Below are positions 1-8,187 of a stretch of 64,000 nucleotides of DNA, in pieces. The first letter of the stretch is position 1; each line of letters starts with the position of its first letter. The translations under genes and the position numbers were made by a program. Source of the DNA: UBA4421 sp028228615 (GTDB lineage: Bacteria > Pseudomonadota > Gammaproteobacteria > Pseudomonadales > Azotimanducaceae); contig JAOJBS010000005.1 of assembly GCA_028228615.1 (NCBI GenBank), forward strand, positions 50,880 through 114,879. Reading direction: 5' to 3'. Below the pieces are notes generated by a model. It searched no databases. It was not told where the DNA came from and saw only the letters and a program-made list of their open reading frames with translations.

Positions 1-332
1 GATCTATTGGGATTCCTGGGTGGCCCGCCTCTTGGACTATTAGGACCATTGGGGCCGCCTGGTGGGCCAAAAAACTTATAAAACTCTTCGAGACGATCAT
101 TGCCACCGGGACGGCCCGGGCTACTAGGCCTACGCTTGGGTTCGCTGGTGGTACTGATATTGACCACTGCAGCCTCGTTATTTTTCACCAGTGAGGTGAA
201 GTCAGGCAGCTGGGCCGCTGACACGCTAGAGACCAAGGTACCTAGCGCCAAACAAATCAAGGCTACCCCAGCTTTAACAGCTTTGAGCTTTGAATGTTTT
301 GGGCCTAGAGGTGAAACTGTACTGTTCTGCAT
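1..332 (-). CDS. mucD: Periplasmic serine protease MucD/DegP-like, N-terminal fragment (runs off left edge)
   Basis: Reading the minus strand from the ATG at 332 gives an open frame that runs off the window edge (110 codons seen). A basic start and a hydrophobic stretch (about residues 16-38) ending in VSSVSA look like a signal peptide. The mature start, LPDFTSLVKNNEAAVVNIST, matches the opening of HtrA/DegP/MucD periplasmic proteases. The catalytic His-Asp-Ser lie outside the window. A Gly/Pro/Asn-rich stretch (about residues 83-108) follows, where HtrA proteins carry a variable loop. It lies downstream of rseC on the same strand, as mucD follows mucC in Pseudomonas. Expected role: degradation of misfolded envelope proteins. 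The family call is firm; mucD rather than degQ is inferred from position. Confidence 0.8.
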   Translation of the reverse strand, partial: MQNSTVSPLGPKHSKLKAVKAGVALICLALGTLVSSVSAAQLPDFTSLVKNNEAAVVNISTTSEPKRRPSSPGRPGGNDRLEEFYKFFGPPGGPNGPNSPRGGPPRNPNR

Positions 333-407
333 TTTGGAATTTTCCTCAACATTAGTCAGAAACTGATCCGGGCATCCATAGTCTTGGCAGCCTAGGGAAA
401 TTAGCGA

Positions 408-854
408 CTACAACGAGTTTTCTGAAGACGCGCGCCCTCTGGTGGAAATAATGGGTATGGCTATTGCTTCTTTCAAGGCCTGTATGAGTGAACGGCTTTT
501 CTTGCGGGCTAAACGCCCTCCCACGACCATTCCTATGCTCGCAGCCAACACGACAATTGGGATGCTGACCATCGTGAAACGCCCTAAAGACACCTTGGAA
601 GTAGTCGCTAACTGCACCGCATAGCTGTCCATAAACCAAACTGCTGTCACAAGAAGCAGCAAAGGCAGCCCGAATAGATAGAGCGCCACCGCGTTCAAAT
701 GGGCCGATGGCCAAGCAAAGTCTATAGTTTGCAGCCCAGCAGGCGGAGTGGCAGCGGAAGTGCAGCCACTGGGGCACTTTGCACAAGGATTTTCAGAGGC
801 GTAAAGCCGAATCGAGCCTTGCTGTTTATCCACTAACACTTGTTTCTTAATCAT
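408..854 (-). CDS. rseC: RseC/MucC-type envelope protein, SoxR-reducing/sigma-E modulator
   Basis: The 148-residue product has the RseC layout: an N-terminal cytoplasmic part with a cysteine cluster (CAKCPSGC near residues 24-31), then two hydrophobic segments (about 55-72 and 95-113), then a short basic tail. RseC is an inner-membrane protein that modulates sigma-E and takes part in reducing the SoxR iron-sulfur cluster in E. coli. The gene lies immediately upstream of mucD on the same strand and is divergent from nadB, its usual neighbour. What is unusual is that rpoE, rseA and rseB do not precede it: only 270 bp separate it from nadB. Confidence 0.82.
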   Translation of the reverse strand: MIKKQVLVDKQQGSIRLYASENPCAKCPSGCTSAATPPAGLQTIDFAWPSAHLNAVALYLFGLPLLLLVTAVWFMDSYAVQLATTSKVSLGRFTMVSIPIVVLAASIGMVVGGRLARKKSRSLIQALKEAIAIPIISTRGRASSENSL

Positions 855-1124
855 GCGTGGATTAACCCAAAATCAACCCGAAGTAGCAAGTGCTTAGACC
901 CGCTGCCCCTCAAAGGCAAGCTTGGGTCGAACAAATATCTGCCCCAATCGTCCAAACTCACCGCCCTCAGGCCCCTTCGCACTGGCTACTAGCTACTCGC
1001 TACCGTCGAGTTTAATTACCCACAAGCGCAAAAGCGATTCCGTCACCGTAAACTCTGCCCACGCGGATATTCTAATGACGTAGAGAGCGCTATACTCCTT
1101 GATCAATTCAACGCGTTAGAAAAC
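855..1124. promoter_or_regulatory. nadB/rseC divergent intergenic region with probable nadB promoter
   Basis: This 270-bp stretch has no convincing ORF. A TATACT hexamer at 1091-1096 lies 28 bp before the nadB ATG and is a plausible -10 box on the plus strand; no good -35 is visible 16-18 bp upstream. In most related genomes this is the site of rpoE-rseA-rseB. Confidence 0.4.
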
Positions 1125-2741
1125 ATGTCGCAAAGATTCAATACTGACATACTGGTCATCGGCGGTGGTGCCGCAGGCCTCACTACGGCGTTACTCCTGG
1201 CCGAGCACGCAAGAGTCACGGTGCTGTGTAAGGGCGATATCGCCAGCGGCTCTTCTCATTGGGCACAAGGCGGCGTTGCGTCGGTGACCGATCCTGAAGA
1301 CAGCTTTGACGCACACGTGCGGGACACATTGGACGCTGGTGCAGGACTGTGTGATGCGAATATTGTCCGTGATGTAGTGCAAGGCGCACCCAGAGCGATT
1401 AACCAATTAGCCGAGTGGGGCGTGGATTTTGACGTTGAAAACAACGCGCTGCATTTAACCCGTGAAGGTGGTCACTCGCACCGACGCATCCTCCATGTCG
1501 CTGATGCCACGGGCAAAGCCATCACCCAAACACTCACCGACCGCGCCCTCGACCACCCCAACATCCAACTTTTCAATGATCGAGTGGCCATAGACCTCAT
1601 CAATTTGTCCAAATTAGGCCGCAACCCCAGTCGCTGTGCCGGGGCTTACGTGCTTAACCTTGGCAGTGGGCGTGTTGAAGTCTTCCAATCTCGCTTCGTC
1701 ATTCTTGCGACCGGCGGCGCCAGTAAAGTCTACCTCTATACCAGTAATCCGGACGGCTCTACCGGCGATGGCATTGCCATGGCTTGGCGCGCTGGCTGTC
1801 GAGTTGCCAATATGGAATTCAACCAATTCCACCCTACTTGCCTTTACCACCCTCACGCCGGATCTTTTTTGGTCTCCGAAGCGGTACGTGGCGAAGGCGG
1901 CGTGCTGCGACTGCCCAGCGGCGAACGGTTCATGCACAAATTTGATGAACGCGCAGAACTTGCTCCTAGAGACATCGTCGCTCGCGCCATTGACCATGAA
2001 ATGAAGCGTATTGGCGCAGACTGCGTATATCTGGACATTAGCCACCGCTCTCATGAATTTATTCAGCACCACTTTCCGAACATTGCAAAAAAGTGCTCTG
2101 AGCTAGGCATCGATATTTCTAAAGAACCCATTCCCGTGGTGCCTGCGGCCCATTACACCTGCGGTGGCGTGGTAGTCGATGAACATGGCCGCACAGATTT
2201 GGCCAACCTCTACGCAATAGGCGAAGTCAGTTGCACCGGTTTGCATGGGGCAAATCGTCTGGCGAGTAACTCTCTGCTTGAATGCCTGGTTTATGGTCAA
2301 AACGCGGCTGAGAAGATTATTTCCCAGCTAGACCGGCCTCAAACAGTGCCTTACATCCCGCGCTGGGACGAATCTCAAGTCACAGACTCGGATGAGTCCA
2401 TCATCATTGCGCACAACTGGGAAGAGTTGCGACGATTCATGTGGGACTACGTGGGCATTGTTAGAACGGACAAGCGCTTACAGCGAGCCCAGCGGCGTAT
2501 TGAATTATTGAAACAAGAAATCCACGAGTACTATGCGAACTATAGAGTAACCAACGACCTTATTGAGTTGCGAAATTTATTGCACGTAGCAGATCTGATC
2601 GTACGCTCAGCGCTCAAACGCAAAGAAAGCCGAGGCCTGAACTATAACTTAGACCACCCCGTGCAAACTGTGAATACAACAGACACCATTTTGTTTCCCG
2701 GCAGCACCGACCAACTAGATATGATTAAAACCTCTGTTTAA
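1125..2741 (+). CDS. nadB: L-aspartate oxidase
   Basis: NadB oxidises L-aspartate to iminoaspartate, the first step of de novo NAD synthesis, in the cytoplasm with FAD. The 538 residues match the family length. The FAD dinucleotide fold is at residues 9-18 (ILVIGGGAAG), the flavin-contacting SSHWAQGG segment near 43-50, an HSHRR active-site motif near 116-120, and the C-terminal fumarate reductase/succinate dehydrogenase-type helical domain follows. The ATG at 1125 is the natural start because the dinucleotide fold begins eight residues later. The gene stands alone, divergent from rseC and convergent with ygfX. Confidence 0.96.
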   Translation: MSQRFNTDILVIGGGAAGLTTALLLAEHARVTVLCKGDIASGSSHWAQGGVASVTDPEDSFDAHVRDTLDAGAGLCDANIVRDVVQGAPRAINQLAEWGVDFDVENNALHLTREGGHSHRRILHVADATGKAITQTLTDRALDHPNIQLFNDRVAIDLINLSKLGRNPSRCAGAYVLNLGSGRVEVFQSRFVILATGGASKVYLYTSNPDGSTGDGIAMAWRAGCRVANMEFNQFHPTCLYHPHAGSFLVSEAVRGEGGVLRLPSGERFMHKFDERAELAPRDIVARAIDHEMKRIGADCVYLDISHRSHEFIQHHFPNIAKKCSELGIDISKEPIPVVPAAHYTCGGVVVDEHGRTDLANLYAIGEVSCTGLHGANRLASNSLLECLVYGQNAAEKIISQLDRPQTVPYIPRWDESQVTDSDESIIIAHNWEELRRFMWDYVGIVRTDKRLQRAQRRIELLKQEIHEYYANYRVTNDLIELRNLLHVADLIVRSALKRKESRGLNYNLDHPVQTVNTTDTILFPGSTDQLDMIKTSV

Positions 2742-2778
2742 TCACCCCAGTTAGCCCCCTCTCTATTTCTATTCTCGA

Positions 2779-2795
2779 GCGCTCTGTGAGAGCGC
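2779..2795. terminator. Hairpin after nadB
   Basis: GCGCTCT at 2779-2785 pairs perfectly with AGAGCGC at 2789-2795 around a three-base loop, 38 bp after the nadB stop. Only a weak T-containing tail (CCTGTTTG) follows, so an intrinsic terminator is possible but not certain. Confidence 0.4.
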
Positions 2796-2956
2796 CCTGT
2801 TTGAACAACCTCTCCAGCACTATGACCAAGCACTATGACCAAGCACCCGGTCCCGCAACATTCTGCGAGCAGCTGGCTATTTGCGCGTTACGCGCCAAAT
2901 ACAACAGAAATAGCTACAAGCTTGGGTAGCGCATAAATAAACGCTTAAGCTGGTTT

Positions 2957-3004
2957 TACTGTTTAGATGTTTAACTGGCGAAGCCGTTTAGATTACCTAA
3001 ACAG
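2957..3004. repeat. Nested inverted repeats (GTTTAG/CTAAAC) between nadB and ygfX
   Basis: ACTGTTTAG (2957-2965) and CTAAACAGT (2996-3004) are perfect reverse complements. Between them a second hairpin is possible through AAC-GGC paired with GCC-GTT around GAA, and further GTTTAG copies allow alternative pairings. It lies just beyond the ygfX stop. Confidence 0.6.
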
Positions 3005-3010
3005 TTAGCT

Positions 3011-3358
3011 TTAACCATGAGCCACCTTAACCAACCGCTTCAAAGCGGCGAAGGTGCCGGCGTCCACCTCATCAGCAAACACCCACTGAGGCGGCAACTT
3101 ACTAAAGCACAAACACAAAGCCCAATTAAGCTGCCAGTTTTGCACCTGCGCGACTTCATCTAACGTGATTTGTTGTAGTGAATGCATTGGGTTGTCGAAC
3201 CTACCGGGTAAGTGCACGTGCACACTTTGGCCAAGCAAGGCCTGCACAACAGAGCGATGGCAGGCGATTGCAAACAGCCCCAATCCGGCGAGGCCAAGGA
3301 GCTTTACACCGGCATAAAGAAATAGGCAGCAACCAAGCAAATTACATGCTCGGCGCAT
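3011..3358 (-). CDS. ygfX: YgfX-like (CptA) membrane-associated protein
   Basis: The 115-residue product directly follows sdhE on the same strand, the position of ygfX in gammaproteobacteria. It has an N-terminal hydrophobic segment (about residues 7-34) and a C-terminal end of the form DEVDAGTFAALKRLVKV, resembling the D-x-F-R-x-L end of YgfX proteins. YgfX is an inner-membrane partner of SdhE, also described as a toxin affecting cell division proteins in E. coli. Sequence similarity is weak, so the call rests mainly on position, size and topology. The ATG at 3358 is chosen; the frame stays open upstream into sdhE, so an earlier non-ATG start overlapping sdhE is possible. Confidence 0.6.
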   Translation of the reverse strand: MRRACNLLGCCLFLYAGVKLLGLAGLGLFAIACHRSVVQALLGQSVHVHLPGRFDNPMHSLQQITLDEVAQVQNWQLNWALCLCFSKLPPQWVFADEVDAGTFAALKRLVKVAHG

Positions 3359-3432
3359 GCTACCTGAACGAATCAATAAACAGATTTGTTTCTGGGGCGA
3401 GCATCCAACAGCCGCGCACCCAGCAGTTTGAA

Positions 3433-3684
3433 CTAGAGCGTTGACTTGCAGGCGATGATTTTCTCTACAAGCGCGCGCACCATTGGGTCTTCGGGTACTT
3501 CTCGACCTTGTAACCAATCAAAGATCTCCCAATCTTCTAGATCCAACATCGCTTCATAAGCTTTTTGCTCTGCGCTGCTTAACTCCTGAAAATGGTCGCG
3601 AATAAACGGCACCAGTTTTGCTTCGATTTCAAGCATGCCGCGGCGACTACGCCAGTAAATTTGTTTAAGATCTGTTGCACTCAT
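3433..3684 (-). CDS. sdhE: Succinate dehydrogenase flavinylation factor SdhE
   Basis: SdhE helps attach FAD covalently to SdhA. The 83-residue protein is of standard size and has the RGMLEIE motif (the RGxxE motif of the family) near residues 15-21, followed by the conserved F-x-x-L, E-x-x-DW-E-I-FDWL helix segment. The ATG at 3684 is preferred over an in-frame one at 3741 because the family starts about 13 residues before RGM. It is divergent from ygfZ with about 80 bp between them. Confidence 0.92.
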   Translation of the reverse strand: MSATDLKQIYWRSRRGMLEIEAKLVPFIRDHFQELSSAEQKAYEAMLDLEDWEIFDWLQGREVPEDPMVRALVEKIIACKSTL

Positions 3685-3767
3685 AACTACGATGCCTAGG
3701 TTATTGCTTTTATAGCTCGCCTTAAGGCAGTCTAAAACCATACGGTTTGTAAGAAAGGGACTACTCT

Positions 3768-4544
3768 GTGGAGAACTGGCTGGAAGCGAGAATGATCACC
3801 CTCAAGGGCTTTGCCGTCAAAGAGTTTTTACAAGGCTATTTGACTTGCGACAGCGCTAGGATCAATAAAACACAGCCGACACCTATGGCGCTGTGTACAC
3901 TGAAAGGCCGAGTTTTAGCCAACGGTTGGGCATTAGAACTAACCGAAGGCGTTGGCCTAGTTGTACACAACACCCTCGCCGAAGACGTTATGAATTTCCT
4001 CAAGCCCTACGCCATGTTTGCTAAATGTACATTTCACTCAGCAGACACCCCGGTAAATATTGAGGCCTGCGAGGACAAGCAAAGACACCTCTTACCCGGA
4101 TGGGCCATTGCTAACGAACAAACCTCAGCGCTTGACCAAGGAGACATTTCGCCGACACTTGGCGCACTTATGGCTGAGCAAGGTATGGTTTTCATCAGTA
4201 AAACCTCAAGCCAGAAATTTTTACCACAAATGCTGGATCTGCACGTACACGGGGCTGTAGATTTCGATAAGGGCTGTTACCTGGGCCAAGAAATTGTCGC
4301 GAGAGCCCAGTTTAGAGGTGCTGTTAAAAAGCAATTGGCTCAATTTCAATGGCAAGGCAGCGCACCAGTTGTGGGTGATACTTGGCAGAATACAGAAGGC
4401 GTTAAGGGCGATGTCATTTACGTGAACGCTCTTAGGCCATCACCAGCACAGCACTCTGCGCAAGAAACTGAACAGAGAGAGCATGCACCCACTTCGGGCT
4501 ACGGCCTGTGGGTTACCCGCAAGGCTGAGGACGCCTCAGACTGA
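3768..4544 (+). CDS. ygfZ: Folate-binding protein YgfZ
   Basis: YgfZ is a GcvT-like, tetrahydrofolate-binding protein needed for activity of some iron-sulfur enzymes such as MiaB. The family signature KGCYLGQE is present near residues 168-175, including the functional cysteine. The 258-residue length is slightly under the E. coli protein. The start is GTG at 3768, preceded by AAGAAAGG at a suitable distance. It is convergent with the downstream hydrolase gene. Confidence 0.93.
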   Translation: MENWLEARMITLKGFAVKEFLQGYLTCDSARINKTQPTPMALCTLKGRVLANGWALELTEGVGLVVHNTLAEDVMNFLKPYAMFAKCTFHSADTPVNIEACEDKQRHLLPGWAIANEQTSALDQGDISPTLGALMAEQGMVFISKTSSQKFLPQMLDLHVHGAVDFDKGCYLGQEIVARAQFRGAVKKQLAQFQWQGSAPVVGDTWQNTEGVKGDVIYVNALRPSPAQHSAQETEQREHAPTSGYGLWVTRKAEDASD

Positions 4545-4606
4545 CCTGATCGTACTGCTTTTTCGTTTGCACGCGTTTGCACGGGGAGAACTCAAAAGCG
4601 GCCTAA

Positions 4607-5761
4607 TCAGCCAAGGTCATGCAGTGGGTTATGTGGCCAAAGACCGACAAAATTCTCGTCGAAGTGCGCATCAATATATTCTTTAGACAAGTCATCGACA
4701 CTGTTCACAGTCCACTTTGGCGCTCCATCTTTATCAATGAGCAGCGCGCGAACGCCCTCTGCAAAATCTGGCCATTGCAGGCAACGAGTGGCCACAGCCA
4801 ACTCCATACGAAAGCTTTCTGCCAAGGTCATCGTTTTCACCCTGCGCATTTGTTCGAAAATAATTCCAGCGGTTACCGGACAACCCTTCTGCAAATTGCC
4901 GATACCGCGATCAATCCAGGCTGACTTCCCCTGCATGGCGACAATACTGGTCACGCAGTCACTCAGGCTACCAACTTCTACCAACGCCCCGTCAAACGCC
5001 GACAATTCAGGCTCTGGACGTTGGCCTTGGTAGCTGCAGCTGAGCAGATACTCATCAAGCAATGCCCTATTGCCAGCGTCATCTTCGCTCCACGCCATAG
5101 TCGCCAATCCATCAACAAACATTTGTCGTTGCTCATGATCAATCATGTGGGTGCCAATATTCAGCGCTAACGCATCCGTTGCATTCACCTGACTCCCAGT
5201 TAAGCCAAGGAATAATGCAATTGGCTGGGGTAGATTTTTCAGCACCCAACTGCCGCCCGCATCGGGAAACAGACCAATGGTGATTTCTGGAAAAGCGAGC
5301 TTACTGCGCTGAGTTAACACGCGATAGGCCGATGCAGCAAAGAGGCCATAGCCGCCGCCCATGACTATGCCGTGACCTAGAGTGATAACCGGCTTGTTGA
5401 ACGTGTGTAACACATAATCAAGGCGATATTCTTCAGCAAAAAATTCAAAAGGATAGAGATCAACTAGCTCACCCGCCTGACGATTAGCAACTGCCGCCCG
5501 ATACAGCGCCTGTATATCGCCGCCTGCGCAAAAGGCTTTTTCGCCCTCTCCTGTTATTAAAACGCCAGCGATATCCTCTCGAGCAGACCAGTGTAAAACA
5601 GCGGCAGTGAGCGCCCTGACCGCATCCAGGGTCAGTGCATTCAAACTAGCGACCATGTTTAGGTGGGCATGGCCAACGCTCATGGCGCCGGAAGTTTTGA
5701 ACTCACTTATGCTCACTTGAGCAGTTGTTGAGTTAGGGATGATTTCTGTATTTACGGTCAT
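4607..5761 (-). CDS. Enoyl-CoA hydratase/isomerase family protein, 3-hydroxyisobutyryl-CoA hydrolase type
   Basis: The 384-residue length and motif set fit the 3-hydroxyisobutyryl-CoA hydrolase branch of the crotonase superfamily: oxyanion-hole region AFCAGGD near residues 76-82, IVMGGGYGL near 132-140 and PEITIGLFPDAGG near 158-170. In valine breakdown this enzyme releases 3-hydroxyisobutyrate from its CoA ester; an enoyl-CoA hydratase role on another substrate cannot be excluded. The start at 5761 is chosen because the longer frame (from 5818) would run into ung. It follows ung by 11 bp. Confidence 0.82.
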   Translation of the reverse strand: MTVNTEIIPNSTTAQVSISEFKTSGAMSVGHAHLNMVASLNALTLDAVRALTAAVLHWSAREDIAGVLITGEGEKAFCAGGDIQALYRAAVANRQAGELVDLYPFEFFAEEYRLDYVLHTFNKPVITLGHGIVMGGGYGLFAASAYRVLTQRSKLAFPEITIGLFPDAGGSWVLKNLPQPIALFLGLTGSQVNATDALALNIGTHMIDHEQRQMFVDGLATMAWSEDDAGNRALLDEYLLSCSYQGQRPEPELSAFDGALVEVGSLSDCVTSIVAMQGKSAWIDRGIGNLQKGCPVTAGIIFEQMRRVKTMTLAESFRMELAVATRCLQWPDFAEGVRALLIDKDGAPKWTVNSVDDLSKEYIDAHFDENFVGLWPHNPLHDLG

Positions 5762-5772
5762 TGGCAGTTCAC

Positions 5773-6492
5773 TTATTCGTTGTTTGCAGACACGCCGGAC
5801 AACTGGGTTTGTGACCAATCGATAATTGGCAAACCTTGAGCGGCTAATATTTTGTTAGTTTGAGAAAAATGTTTACAGCCAAAAAAGCCGCGGTGAGCTG
5901 ATAAAGGAGAAGGATGCGGAGCCAAGAGCAAGTGATGGCGCTGAGCATCTACGAGTTTGCCCTTCTTTTGCGCGTAAGCGCCCCAAAGCAAAAATACCAA
6001 CCCCTGGCGCTGTTCAGCTAACCTACTGACAAGCACGTCTGTGAACTGCTCCCACCCTTTACCTTGGTGCGAGGCCGCCTGAGCCTGCTCAACTGTGAGC
6101 ACACTGTTAAGCAACAAAACGCCTTGATCCGCCCATGCGGAAAGATCGCCACAATTTGCCTGCAACGGCTCAGGTAGACCAATGTCGGTGTCGATTTCTT
6201 TGAGCATGTTGCGCAACGATGGAGGTATAGGCACGCCGTTAGGCACCGAAAAACTCAGGCCGTGGGCCTGATTGGGGCCGTGATAAGGGTCTTGACCTAT
6301 TATAACCACGCGGACTTTATCCACGGGCACCGCGTCTAAGGCAGCGAACATCCGCTCGCCTGGGGGATATATCTGTTTGCCTAGGCGCTTTTCTTCCAGT
6401 AAAAAATCACGCAGCGCTTGCATGTAGGGGAGCTCAAACTGATCTTTGAGCAGCGCTTGCCAAGAGGCTTCCAAGTTAACGCGTTGATTCAT
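5773..6492 (-). CDS. ung: Uracil-DNA glycosylase, family 1
   Basis: Ung removes uracil from DNA as the first step of base excision repair. The water-activating loop GQDPYHG lies near residues 66-72 and the DNA-intercalating HPSPLSAHRGFFG near 193-205; both carry the catalytic Asp and His of family 1. The 239 residues include a short C-terminal tail. It lies between lysS and the crotonase-family gene on the minus strand. Confidence 0.96.
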   Translation of the reverse strand: MNQRVNLEASWQALLKDQFELPYMQALRDFLLEEKRLGKQIYPPGERMFAALDAVPVDKVRVVIIGQDPYHGPNQAHGLSFSVPNGVPIPPSLRNMLKEIDTDIGLPEPLQANCGDLSAWADQGVLLLNSVLTVEQAQAASHQGKGWEQFTDVLVSRLAEQRQGLVFLLWGAYAQKKGKLVDAQRHHLLLAPHPSPLSAHRGFFGCKHFSQTNKILAAQGLPIIDWSQTQLSGVSANNE

Positions 6493-6549
6493 TATAACCG
6501 CCCTGTCACTGACTAAGCTCGCTCCTTGAGCGCCGTTCCCTGAGCTAGC

Positions 6550-8028
6550 CTACTGGTGACGCATCAGTGGAAACAACAATACATCGCGAATTGAAGGGGC
6601 ATTGGTCAGCAACATCACTAAGCGATCAATGCCAACACCTTCTCCTGCCGTTGGCGGTAAACCATACTCTAGGGCGGTTATGTAATCCTGATCGAAATGC
6701 ATCGCTTCATCGTCGCCCTGAGATTTAAGATCTGCCTGAGCTCTGAACCTGGTGGCTTGATCCACTGGATCATTCAACTCTGAGAACCCGTTAGCGTATT
6801 CACGACCGCCGATAAAAAGTTCAAAACGGTCGGTAATATCCGAGTTTTTGTCATTGCGACGCGCGAGCGGCGACACTTCGGCTGGATACTCAGTGATATA
6901 GGTGGGCTGTTCAAGGCGACCTTCTACTTGTGCTTCAAAGACTTCCATTTGCAGCCTTCCCAAGCCCCAATGATCCTCCGCGGTGCTACCTTTCGTTTTT
7001 AGCACACCGCGCAAGTGGTCTACATCGGCCACAGATGCCTCGGGCACGTTACCAAATCGAGCGAGGGACTCCGCCATGCTGATACGCAGCGGCGCGTTTG
7101 CAAAATCTAGATCAATGCCTTGATAGTTAAACGCAGTGGAACCCAAAGCATCACGCGCAAGGCTCGCTAACAAATCATCTGTGAGGGTCATCAAATCTTC
7201 GTAGTCGGCGTAGGCTTGATAAAACTCTAGCATCGTAAATTCTGGGTTGTGCCTCGTAGACAACCCTTCATTGCGGAAATTTCTGTTGATTTCAAATACG
7301 CGCTCAAAGCCGCCCACGACAAGCCTCTTTAGATAAAGCTCTGGTGCAACACGTAGATACAGAGGCATGTCTAACGCATTATGATGGGTAGTAAATGGGC
7401 GCGCTGTCGCACCACCGGGAATACTGTGCATCATGGGCGTTTCTACTTCTAAGTAGTCTAGCTTGGTGAAGTACTCGCGAATTTTTTGCATCACTAACGA
7501 GCGCGTGCGGAATACGCTACGACTGTCTTCATTAACAATGAGATCTAGGTACCGTTGGCGATAACGAATTTCTTGGTCGGTGACACCATGGAACTTTTCG
7601 GGCAGCGGTAATTGGGTCTTGTTGAGTAGCACAATTTCCTTCGCTTGCACGGTAAGCTCACCCTTATTGGTGCGCATGAGCACGCCGCGAATACCCACGA
7701 TATCGCCCATTTCCCAATACTTATTGAACGCCTCGTAAACCTCTTCGCTCAGTTCATTTTTGGTCAAGTAGCATTGCATCTGACCCGAACTGTCTTGAAT
7801 GGTCAAAAAGCTGGCTTTGCCCATAACACGGCGCAGCATAATACGACCCGCTATGGCTGTTTCTATCGCCTCCTCTACCAACTGAGGCTTATCAAAATCT
7901 TTAGCTTGCTGATGTAAGTCTGCGGCTAAATCTTGGCGACGAAAGTCATTGGGATAAATACCGGTATCCGCGCGCCAGCCTTCCATTTTTGCTTTGCGGT
8001 TGGCAAGAATATCTCGTTCTTCGCTCAT
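6550..8028 (-). CDS. lysS: Lysyl-tRNA synthetase, class II
   Basis: LysS charges tRNA-Lys. The 492 residues show an N-terminal OB-fold anticodon-binding domain (about 65-150), class II motif 2 (FRNEGLSTRHNPEFTMLE) and motif 3 (GVGIDRLVMLL) near the C-terminus. It follows prfB, as in E. coli, with 159 bp between them. Confidence 0.97.
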   Translation of the reverse strand: MSEERDILANRKAKMEGWRADTGIYPNDFRRQDLAADLHQQAKDFDKPQLVEEAIETAIAGRIMLRRVMGKASFLTIQDSSGQMQCYLTKNELSEEVYEAFNKYWEMGDIVGIRGVLMRTNKGELTVQAKEIVLLNKTQLPLPEKFHGVTDQEIRYRQRYLDLIVNEDSRSVFRTRSLVMQKIREYFTKLDYLEVETPMMHSIPGGATARPFTTHHNALDMPLYLRVAPELYLKRLVVGGFERVFEINRNFRNEGLSTRHNPEFTMLEFYQAYADYEDLMTLTDDLLASLARDALGSTAFNYQGIDLDFANAPLRISMAESLARFGNVPEASVADVDHLRGVLKTKGSTAEDHWGLGRLQMEVFEAQVEGRLEQPTYITEYPAEVSPLARRNDKNSDITDRFELFIGGREYANGFSELNDPVDQATRFRAQADLKSQGDDEAMHFDQDYITALEYGLPPTAGEGVGIDRLVMLLTNAPSIRDVLLFPLMRHQ

Positions 8029-8187
8029 TTTTTCTACTCACTTTGATAACCCTAATGGGCTACTGGTTTTGTAATTTTGTAACTCGGCGCTCGAGTTTTA
8101 TTGTCCGTCTCTACTTTTGATCTACTGGTTGCTTACAGGTACGCGACAAATGCCTTCGCCTTAATTGAATGGCATTAATTGATTGCT

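Larger units (their letters stand above)
2742..3010. other. Convergent nadB/ygfX intergenic region with repeats and hairpins
   Basis: No gene is visible. The stretch holds a hairpin with 7-bp arms at 2779-2795, a perfect 13-bp tandem duplication (CACTATGACCAAG at 2818-2830 and 2831-2843), and a larger inverted structure at 2957-3004 built from repeated GTTTAG/CTAAAC elements. Such structures between two convergent genes most likely serve transcription termination, although none has a strong U-tract. Confidence 0.6.

Noticed and set aside
100..366. Plus-strand ORF of 88 codons
   Set aside because: It is antisense to the N-terminus of the MucD-like protease, whose minus-strand frame has a signal peptide and a recognisable family start.
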